Origin: Brachionus rotundiformis
Lineage: Eukaryota > Rotifera > Eurotatoria > Ploima > Brachionidae
Assembly (NCBI GenBank): GCA_016802295.1
Contig: JAESIW010000137.1
Location: forward strand, 5,396,146-5,460,145
DNA length: 64,000 nt
Direction of reading: 5' to 3'
Numbering within the stretch: the stretch's first letter is position 1; each line of letters starts with the position of its first letter. Below the pieces are notes generated by a model. The model did no database searches, had not been told where the DNA came from, and saw nothing but the letters and a program-made list of their open reading frames with translations. The translations under genes were made by a program, and so were the position numbers. This document shows positions 55,970 through 64,000 of the stretch, piece by piece.

Positions 55970-58900
55970 ATGAACTCTGGCACAGCTAGCACACCGTCCA
56001 ATGACAAAAATACAAAAATTGTCCTTAAGTTGGTAAATGATTTGGAAGATTTGACCAAAAAATTAATTAGCCTTCAGAATTTGAATCAAAATGATTGCAA
56101 CTTTGCCATCCGCGATGACTGTATTGAGCTGCAAAAATTTTGTGCCAAGTTGGAATACTTGCTTCAATTTAATCTAAGGGAAAAAAAGGGCTCATCTTCG
56201 TCCACCGAAAGCAGAGAATATTGGACTTTTATTTTGGATGTGCTTCGATCTAGTCGAAGCTTTGAAGACGCAATTAAATACGTCAAAAATATAAATGAAA
56301 TTAAGACCAATGTTGGTAGAGCTAGGGGCTTTATTAGATTTTGTCTTCAGTATCATCGTCTCGCCGATGCCATTCAACAATTGATTATGGAAGAAAAACT
56401 ACTGAATGTTTGGTATAAAGAAAAATCCGTATGGTTTAATGAACATCTAAAATCAAGAATAATCCAGCTACTTTATGATCTCAATGATCTTAATTTTGAG
56501 CTTATCTCTCGGAATGATTTCGAGCTTGACACTAACTGGCCCTCGATAAACATTAGCTCACTAAAAAGAAATAGCCCTAGTGAAATAAGTCGCAATCGTA
56601 CGCTAAGTATATGCAGCTATACAAGCGTCAATACCGAAAGAGATAAAGATCAGGTATAAAATTTTTTCCAAGTTTTTGTCTTTAAATAGTTTAATATGGC
56701 GATTCTTTAAAAGTTTTAAGTTTTTTTATATATCATAGGTTTGTATTTAATCCACTCCCTTTAAAAAAGCTGTAATATACATTTTTCTTTTTAATATTAA
56801 TTTTATTTTTTATTTTTAAAACTGAATATTGTACGTAAAATTTTATTTGAGTTTGAAAATTCTAAAATAATGGTAAATATACATTTTTCTTAATCGAGAA
56901 AAAAAATCTCTTTTTAATTAGCTTTATTAATTAAAAGACAAATAAAACATAGAGTGTAAGAGTTCTTATTACTAATTTAAGTTTTAGATGATTATAAATT
57001 ATATGCTCAATTTAAAAAGCAGTTTCTAGTTAACTGCAAGAATAAAAATATTCGACAAATTAATTAAAATTAGATTTTTCATTATATTTTGCATCTTTTT
57101 CTACAATAAAGTTGATAAAAATTTTAAAGATCTTATCCAAGCTTTGCAAGAGTAAATTCCATACGAACAAAAAAAGCTAAAATACTGCAAAGACGAAAAT
57201 TAAAACTAGTATTATTTTGAAATCAAAAGATTTTTGGTAATTTTATTTCAAAGTTTACCAATAACCATCTTTGATTTTGAAAACAGAATTAATAAAGCAA
57301 GTTTTTAGATTAGTTAATAATTAGAAGAATAAATGAATAGAGGCAACTTTTTTCATTCGATTACAGTTTGTAGGAGATCAAATCTAGTTACCATTCTTTT
57401 ACAAGATGCTTTTGAGCAGTGTTTATGTCAAATTTTCCCAGTTGAATCATCAATTCATTGACCGATTTCTCTCTCTCTCTCTCTCCACTCAGTTTTAGAA
57501 TTTAATTTGAATTGATAATTCTCTTTTTAATAAAACATATATGGTGTCAGTTTATTCAAATTAATATAATATTAAATTTATTAAATATGGTTTTAATTAA
57601 TAATTTTTAAAATAACTTTAGGCAGATTCTCATTCAATTTTGTTGAGCTCGACTCCACTAGAAATGGACGACGACCTGGGCATGTATTCAAACATAAGAG
57701 AAAAAGAAAATGGAATGGCACAAATTCCCGAGACAAATATGGCACAAAGTGTTTACTACGACACTGCTATATCTAGCTTGACCAGTGATCAATACGAAAA
57801 AAGAATTGAGGAACTGATGAATCAGCTAATTATAAAGGAATCCAAAATAAGTGAACTCAGCCAAGCGAATGAAGCGAATGTCCTAAACTTATCCAGTGAG
57901 TCTCAGCTTAACAGTCTAAATGAAAAGATAAATGAAAAAATCAAACAAATAAACGACTTGAACAACTGTTTGGTAAAGCAGACCAATTTAAGTGAGAATT
58001 TAAGTGAAATGCTTAAAAAGAGTAATGAAAAAATATCCGATTTAAATGCTACTATAGAAAAACAGCTTGGTACCATAACTGTTCTGGAAAATGAGAATAG
58101 TGCCCTAAAATTTGATCTTAGCAGTAAATCAATAAATGAAGAGCAGCTAAAAAAAGACATGATAGATCAATCAAAATCAATAGATAGCCTGAAAAAAATG
58201 AGCCATGAGCAAGAGAAAACAATTGCTCAGCTAAAAATGGACCTAAGTTCTGCGATTAATGAACGATCGTCCGAATTCGACGCTCAAACCAATGAAGCTT
58301 TACGAAACAAAATTAGTCTTCAACTAAAAGAAGAGGAGATTTATTTGCTAAAGGACCAAGTTAAAAATTTATCCACATCTTTGGATTCGGAACAGCAAAG
58401 AAATGAAAATTTAACAAATGAGTTAAATGAATTGAAATTGTTTTATCAAGATTTGACTGAGAAGAATTCAGCTCAAATTCAACAATTAGAAGCAGATAAT
58501 GTTGAGATTAAAAAACGCTTAATAAAATTGATAAAGTAAAAATTAAAATTAAAAAAAACAAAAACTAATTTTTTTAATTGTTTAGAGAAAAAGCAGAACT
58601 TTGGCAAAAAGCAGACAATCTTGAATACGAAAATTTGCTCAAAACTAATTCAATGTGGCTGGACGACTCGAATGTTTCTAATTGCATGAACTGTAATAGC
58701 CAGTTTGGTTTATTGCTAAGAAAACACCATTGCCGCATTTGCCTTAAAATATACTGCTATTATTGCTGCAATAATTGGATCGAATACAACAACAAGTACC
58801 TTGATTGGATTGAAAAAAATAAAAAAATATTAGAAATTATTTTATTTAAGCAAATTAAGAGTGTGCAAAAAATGCTGTGCTACTAGAGACACTGTAAATA

Positions 58901-59552
58901 GGGTAAAAGGATTACTAAGTGATGAAAAGTCGACACCAGAAATGTCCGAAGCTAATGATGAATCAACAAATGACCAGGAGGACTTGGATGATGAAGAAGC
59001 GGACGTTAATTTTGAAGTAAGGCCTGAAAAGTTGATTCCATACGTGAACTTCGATGAAACAAGCATTTATGATCAGCCCAATAAACATGATAAACAAGAG
59101 ACACAGGGCGCTGGCCATGGCTCATCACCGAAAGGTACAGAATGATTTTTAATTTCTAGTCACTAATTAATTTATAAACAAACATAATTTTAGTCAAAGA
59201 TAATTGTTAAATAAATTTTTTAAAAAAGTTTTTTTTTATTTTTAAACAAGAAATTCGATTTGACATACAAGAAATTCTGGATGAAGAAAAAGAATCGGAA
59301 ATGTTAGACGAGGAAAAACTGTCCGTATCCTCATCAAGCAAATTTTTGAGCAAGATCGCTCATAAATTCGAGTTTAAGTATTTTACCAAGTCTTTGAATT
59401 TGGAGTCTGGCACTGATGAGATAGAGGTTGAACGAAAGAAAAAAATTAAAAAAAAGAGCAAGTCAAATCAGAGTTTTTCTTCAGTGAATCAGGATGATTT
59501 GGACACTTTTGCAATTGTTTCTCAGGAGGAAATAGATAAAATAAAAGATTAA
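55970..59552 (+). CDS. RUN-coiled-coil-FYVE protein with C-terminal LIR (FYCO1-like)
   Basis: Five exons (55970-56653, 57622-58535, 58586-58795, 58860-59134, 59251-59552; phases 0, 2, 2, 1) encode 794 residues; intron 1 is 968 nt, the others near 50-115. A RUN domain (about 10-175: KLEYLLQFNLREK, FIRFCLQYHRLADAIQQ, LYDLNDLNFEL) matches FYCO1/RUFY proteins. Residues about 230-545 form a long coiled coil. The FYVE domain (from about 557) has WLDD, LRKHHCRIC and VCKKCC, binding PI3P on endosomes and autophagosomes. At the C-terminus DDLDTFAIVSQEEI resembles the LC3-binding LIR of FYCO1. FYCO1 links autophagosomes to kinesin and Rab7. No GOLD domain follows the LIR, and the coiled coil is shorter than in vertebrates. 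RUFY is the alternative name. Confidence 0.88.
57468..57485 (+). repeat. (TC)n microsatellite in intron 1
   Basis: About nine TC units inside the first intron of the RUN-FYVE gene, one of very few simple repeats in the window that is not A/T only. Confidence 0.8.
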
Positions 59553-60630
59553 TGTTTTTAAATATTTTTTTTATTGTAAATATTTTGATAATTCATTTAT
59601 TGTATAAAGTTGATTTTTGTTATTAAATAAAAATTTTAATTTAATTTAAAAGTTTAATTATTTTAATGAATATTTATTTTATTAATTTAGGACTAAAGTG
59701 AAAAAATTGCCCAAAAATCTGTCAAAATTATTTAATAAATATATTTTTTATAAATTGAAAAAATATTTTTTTCTAAAAATCTAAATCTATCTTATCCAAA
59801 ATATTATTTTTGATTTCGTATGAAAAACTAATCGGAATAAAGAAACCTATTTTTTAAATCATTTTAAAAATTTTGTATATTAATAAATAAAATCTATTTC
59901 ATCTTTTCTCTATCAGAAGGAGAAATTCGTAAGGTCATAAAATTTTTTATTTCTTGAAAAAAGGTTGAGAAAGAAACAATGTGAGGTAATTTTAATTTTT
60001 AATATATACAAATTCTAATATTTAACTGCTTCTTACAAATATTTTCTAATAAATTATTTCATTTTTTTCTAGTTTATATATATAAAATAAAATAAAAATT
60101 AAATTTCGTTTTATTTTTTAAACTTATTTTATATAATTTTTTTACATGGCATCATGGAATTTTTAATTACCAAATTTATTGAAATTGATATATTTATGAT
60201 TTAGAATCATCATGTTCATGGTTTTGAATGTTTATTATTTTTTTAAAAGTTTTGCTCTATACTTTATCAATAATTTCACTATTTCAAAGTTGAATTTGAG
60301 TAGTTTTCCAATTTTAGATTTGTTTCGACAATAAGAAAGTTAATTCTACTGATTACCAAAATAATGAATATTCCTTTTGTGAAAAATATGTTATTTTAAA
60401 AATTAATTTTTTGATAATATTTTAAAATTTTAATCTAAAAAAATATACCTAAGCATACAAGGTTTTTAATTAAATTTTTGCTAAATATATACTTTGTAAT
60501 TTCGTCAATTGTATTCATTAAAATAGCGTACAATCCGCTAAGCAAAAATACCTTAAATTAACAAAGTCATTAAAAAACTAGATTTTTACTAGCTATGACG
60601 CATTTTTTAAGCTACAATAGTCTAAAAAAA
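59553..60630. other. Intergenic, nothing recognised
   Basis: AT-rich spacer between convergent genes. No supported feature. Confidence 0.4.
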
Positions 60631-61062
60631 TTATTTTCTTTTTAAATGCGTCAACTTAATTACCCCAAACATAAACGAGGACTTGATCTTTAGTTCATCG
60701 TTTAAATTTTCGTTTGAATATAATTGCACCAAGTCAATTATCAAAATAAAAATTATTATGTATAAAATTTTCATTCGAAATTTAATTTTCCAATCTTTTG
60801 TATAATAAAATTTCAAAAGTCTGTAGTTCAATTTTTTTATTCTTCCATTTGAAATGACCGATTTATTTTCTTGTGGTTTATTGGCAAATAATCCGATATG
60901 GTCTTGGTTTAAAAAAGCCAAATACTGAATAGTCAAATTAAGTTCTTTAAGATCAAAATTTTTAATTGTAAAAAAGCTGGCATAGTTCTTTGACTTATTG
61001 ACAGTGACATCTTGTCCCGAAGTTATTGACAAATCTTGGAATTGATTAGAATTTATGGACAT
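60631..61062 (-). CDS. Orphan protein with one membrane segment
   Basis: 143 residues, single exon, ATG start. The first ~95 residues are polar (MSINSNQFQDLSITSGQDV, FFTIKNFDLKELNLTIQYL). A single hydrophobic helix at about 99-117 (ILYIIIFILIIDLVQLY) follows the basic KDWKIKFRMK, which would stay on the cytosolic side. The short C-terminus is basic. Not recognised. Ser- and Asn-rich composition and a clean start make it a plausible gene, but there is no other support. Confidence 0.45.
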   Translation of the reverse strand: MSINSNQFQDLSITSGQDVTVNKSKNYASFFTIKNFDLKELNLTIQYLAFLNQDHIGLFANKPQENKSVISNGRIKKLNYRLLKFYYTKDWKIKFRMKILYIIIFILIIDLVQLYSNENLNDELKIKSSFMFGVIKLTHLKRK

Positions 61063-61475
61063 TGTTTTTTTAGTCTAATTTTAAATCTCGGTTGCTTGGT
61101 GTCAATTTAAATTTATTTAAAGAGATAAAATTTTTTCTAATTTATTCTTGTAATCAATTTCAACAATTTAAAGTGTCAAGACTTGTTTTTTTTTTGAAAA
61201 TATCAAGAATAAACTAATATTCTATAAAAGAAGAAAGTTTTATGAACCGATTTTAAATATATTTGAATTGGTCTCAAACTATGATTGATAGATAAATTTG
61301 TTTTTATAAGTCGACCCTTTAGTTTCCTTCACATTATCTTGTCCTAAGTAAAAACATTTGTCCCAAATTAAATAAACAAATTCAAATAGCTTGTTAACAA
61401 ATGCTTCACTTGAATGATTTTAGAAAATTTTTATTTCTATCTATGTTTGGCTTATAATTTTTTTTATTTGTGTCA

Positions 61476-64000
61476 ATGAAAATGTACAACAGATCTAAAA
61501 TAGACGGCTTTCATAAAAGTTTAATAGGCTCTAGTGGCAAGATAACCTCAGCATCAAAGGAGAATATATTCGATGAAGATGATGTCGAGAGGTATGATGC
61601 GGATAAGTATCGTCAAAAATACGGAGACAAATGGAAAAAGTTTGCTTCAACAGTTAGAGATGTAGTTCAGCCAGATGGTACAATTATCCGCGAGTATGTG
61701 ATAGAAGACCCATCTTTACTTGAGCAGCTAAGCGAGGACGACGAAAAGGAACTCAAAATAGAACCATCTAGAAAACAAGCTCAGAAATCAAGCAATAATT
61801 TTTCTAAACAATTCAAGGCAAGTGTTACCAATTTGAGGAATAGATACGAGCCAAAAACAAACCAGAAGATGAACCTTTCGTCTAGTTCTACTTCGTCAGC
61901 TCAGACTTACTCAAGTTCAAGTGTCACTAGTTTGACTAATAGCAAAAATATCAATCTATTTCAGCCAATCGCTCAAAATTCCAAGACCAATTTACAGCAT
62001 AATTTTTCAAATCAAAAATTAAAATCTGATGAAAGTTCTAAGTCTACAACTAGTTCAAAGTCGAATGTAGATGATTTGGATAAGGAAGTTGAAAATATTC
62101 ATGAACTAGGTTTGTATTTGAGCACATATATTTATATTCTTTTCACAACTTAAGTTCCAACTTATGTTTTATCTATTTATTTATTGAATTTAAAGAAAAA
62201 TTTTGATGGAAATTATTTTTCCTGTATATATTTTGAAGAGATTTAATTAAAAATTGATAGCATAGGGAATAAATGTCTAATTATACTTTGTTTTTATTAG
62301 TACGAGTTAAATTAATATTTTTTCTTACTCTAAATATTAAAATAAAAATAAATATCTTTTAAAATTAAAATATTTCTCATAGGTCGGTCTAGTTTTATAT
62401 TCAATTTTGATATTTAATTAAAAAATTAAAAAGACTCTTTAGATATCTTTGATTATTCGATCGTATTGAAATTCTTCAATTGAATCCTAGGTTAAAATTT
62501 ATTTTATCAATTAAATTACTTAAACTTTTAAATTTAATTAGATTTAGTTTAATTGTATTTAAAATGATTCTACAAAAAATATAAACTTCAAGGATTCTAA
62601 TCGTCAATTTTTTTCTTTATTTTCTAATCTCTAATAAAAAACATTTATCTCTTATTTTTTTATTATATATTAAAATTCAATTTTTATACAATTTGTTTAT
62701 TTAATTATTTTAAAATTGGGAAAATGAACTTGAATTATCATCATTTAGAAAAGTATCCTCTTGAGAACTATTAACAGCTTCTTCATCTTCTTCAGTTTCT
62801 GTCTCGTTATCTTTTTCATAATTTTCATTTATAATATCATCAAATTCATTTTCTTCATTCATTGTAATCGGTGGATTAAAGCTGGTCCACATGGAGCTTA
62901 TCTCATTAAGACTTACACCCCTTCCGACTATCCTTTTGTTAATAATATTTGCTCCTGTACCACGTCCTCCACCCAATCCGGAAGAACATGCGCCGCGGAG
63001 CAATGAACTTTTACCTCTTCCCCTGGTTCCTTTTCTGGTTACATAAGTTTTCATATTGGGCATTCGTCCCGGTATTGGAAGTCCTGCTTTGGCCAATTTA
63101 ATAAAATATTTTTGACAATGACTTTGCACTTGTAGAGGAGTCCTAGTACCAAGTTTGTTGGCTATTTTACGGAACCTTGACGCTTCGTTATCCTCTGGCG
63201 GAAACTCAATCAACAACTCTTCCAATTTTCGCTGCTCTTCAACACTCCAAGACTTATTGAAATTTTTTGATTTCTCTCTCTCAGGACCAGGACTCTTTTT
63301 ACCTTGTGAAGATTCTGTCAATTCTCCTTGTTCGATTTGTTTGATTATCTTTTGACTTTGTCTTAAACTTTGAACTCGATTCAACTTCTGGTTTTTGATA
63401 GCTTCAAGGTCTTCTAGATCAACACAATCATAATACTTGTTCCAGTCAATATCAGGCAATAGATAAACTTTTTGTCTAGTGGGAGCTTTTAATTCATTTA
63501 TTTGTTTAATAAAATTAATCGGGTCATTCATAGCTGATTCCTTAAGTTCGAGCAAATTTTCCAAATCTTGGCAAGCTTTAACTCTTTGTCCTTCTAGTAG
63601 AACCAAAGTCTTTAAAAGACAGGAATAGTCGGGATTATTTCGCAGAGCCACTGTATCGGTCTCAAAATAAAATGGCTCATTATCTAAATTCATTTCTATT
63701 AAGGAAAACAAATTAAGAAAACCGAGCAATACGAAAGTCAAACTGTAGTCGAATATGAAATTTTGGATGAACATGGTAATCAAATAATGATCAATGGAGC
63801 TGAAGAATTGAAAAAATTGGCTGCTTGTGTTAACGAAATAAAACAATCTGATGGTTCAGTGGTAAAAGAATACATTTTAAATGATCCAAAAGTAATCGAA
63901 AAAATAAGATCTCAAATTAAAAATCAATCACAAACAAGTGTAGACAGATTTTCGCCACTACCATCAATAGCTAGTACATTAACATCTTCAACACCCTACC
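61476..64000 (+). CDS. Unrecognised protein with an internal repeat, 3' end outside the window
   Basis: Exon 1 is 61476-62109; exon 2 starts at 63704 (acceptor CTATTAAG) and runs off the window. The junction is phase 1 on both sides. Exon 1 encodes YDADKYRQKYGDKWKKFAST, then VRDVVQPDGTIIREYVIEDP, and a long Ser/Asn-rich disordered stretch. Exon 2 has VEYEILDEHGNQIM, then VNEIKQSDGSVVKEYILNDP, which repeats the exon 1 block (DG.ii.EY...DP). This shared repeat is the main reason for joining the two across a 1.6-kb intron. The intron contains a complete gene on the other strand. No known domain was recognised; the repeat may be a small structural unit of a cytoskeletal or centrosomal protein, which is only a guess. 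Confidence 0.6.
62710..63693 (-). CDS. ZZZ3-like Myb-domain chromatin protein, lacking the ZZ finger
   Basis: 327 residues from the ATG at 63693 (the frame is open further upstream but encodes an unrelated hydrophobic stretch). The N-terminal FYFETDTVALRNNPDYSCLL, LLEGQRVKACQDLE and KVYLLPDIDWNKYYD follow the ZZZ3 pre-Myb region. A single Myb/SANT domain (about 147-205) has WSVEEQRKLEELL, FPPED, then RKIANKLGTRTPLQVQSHCQ and KYFIKLAKAGLPIPGR, the best match. ZZZ3 is a subunit of the ATAC acetyltransferase complex, where its C-terminal ZZ finger reads the histone H3 tail. Here the protein ends in an acidic tail (ETETEEDEEA) with no ZZ domain. It lies wholly inside an intron of the gene on the plus strand. 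Confidence 0.85.
   Translation of the reverse strand: MNLDNEPFYFETDTVALRNNPDYSCLLKTLVLLEGQRVKACQDLENLLELKESAMNDPINFIKQINELKAPTRQKVYLLPDIDWNKYYDCVDLEDLEAIKNQKLNRVQSLRQSQKIIKQIEQGELTESSQGKKSPGPEREKSKNFNKSWSVEEQRKLEELLIEFPPEDNEASRFRKIANKLGTRTPLQVQSHCQKYFIKLAKAGLPIPGRMPNMKTYVTRKGTRGRGKSSLLRGACSSGLGGGRGTGANIINKRIVGRGVSLNEISSMWTSFNPPITMNEENEFDDIINENYEKDNETETEEDEEAVNSSQEDTFLNDDNSSSFSQF

Noticed and set aside
1..64000. CRISPR arrays, bacterial operons, integrase or attachment sites
   Set aside because: No regular spacer-repeat arrays or prokaryotic gene organisation; the window is eukaryotic.

Overview
The window looks like nuclear DNA of a small invertebrate animal, most likely a monogonont rotifer of the Brachionus type. 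This is an inference from very high A+T content (roughly three quarters or more by eye), compact genes, introns mostly 45-60 nt with GT...AG ends, standard stop codons, animal-specific genes (ASH2L, PACRG, GPCPD1, calcineurin A, HLCS, a FYCO1-like adaptor, ZZZ3) and decayed LINE fragments. No bacterial, viral or organellar architecture is seen; genes are monocistronic and lie on both strands.

Layout. 0-1 kb: 3' end of ASH2L (+) and tRNA-Val(AAC) (-). 1-8.2 kb: a RING/coiled-coil protein, a four-exon secreted haem peroxidase, the twin-CX9C protein CHCHD7, and an unrecognised protein (all +). 8.6-12 kb: deoxyhypusine hydroxylase (-), a dead LINE (+), PACRG (-). 12.8-25.7 kb: three LIV-1-type ZIP zinc transporters, A(-), B(+), C(-), with a small secreted-peptide gene between B and C. 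The A-B interval holds two copies of a 350-bp repeat and an 893-bp terminal-inverted-repeat element. 27-36 kb: LINE tail, threonyl-tRNA synthetase with a possible mitochondrial leader, an SH3 protein, a LINE fossil, an ABHD1/3-type hydrolase and a secreted protein resembling a bacterial amidase family (all genes -). 37.8-48.7 kb: GPCPD1, an intronless calcineurin A, holocarboxylase synthetase and a multi-pass membrane protein (all -). 50-55.7 kb: a tiny membrane protein (+), a SOCS-box protein (-), LINE debris and a short inverted-repeat element. 56-64 kb: a RUN-FYVE autophagy adaptor (+), an orphan membrane protein (-), and a gene with an internal repeat (+, running off the window) whose 1.6-kb intron contains the whole ZZZ3-like gene on the other strand.

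The genes form no single pathway. The one obvious functional cluster is the zinc-transporter trio: B and C share a 343-bp tract with only 3 differences while the rest of the proteins diverges, which points to recent gene conversion between inverted paralogs. The other points most worth following are the amidase-like secreted protein (possible transfer from bacteria), a holocarboxylase synthetase lacking both arginines of its biotinyl-AMP loop, the nested ZZZ3 gene, and a short LINE piece sitting between two 92-bp direct repeats.

Exon structures were deduced by hand from reading frame, GT/AG sites, phase and remembered family sequences. Every junction described is phase-consistent, but none has transcript support.
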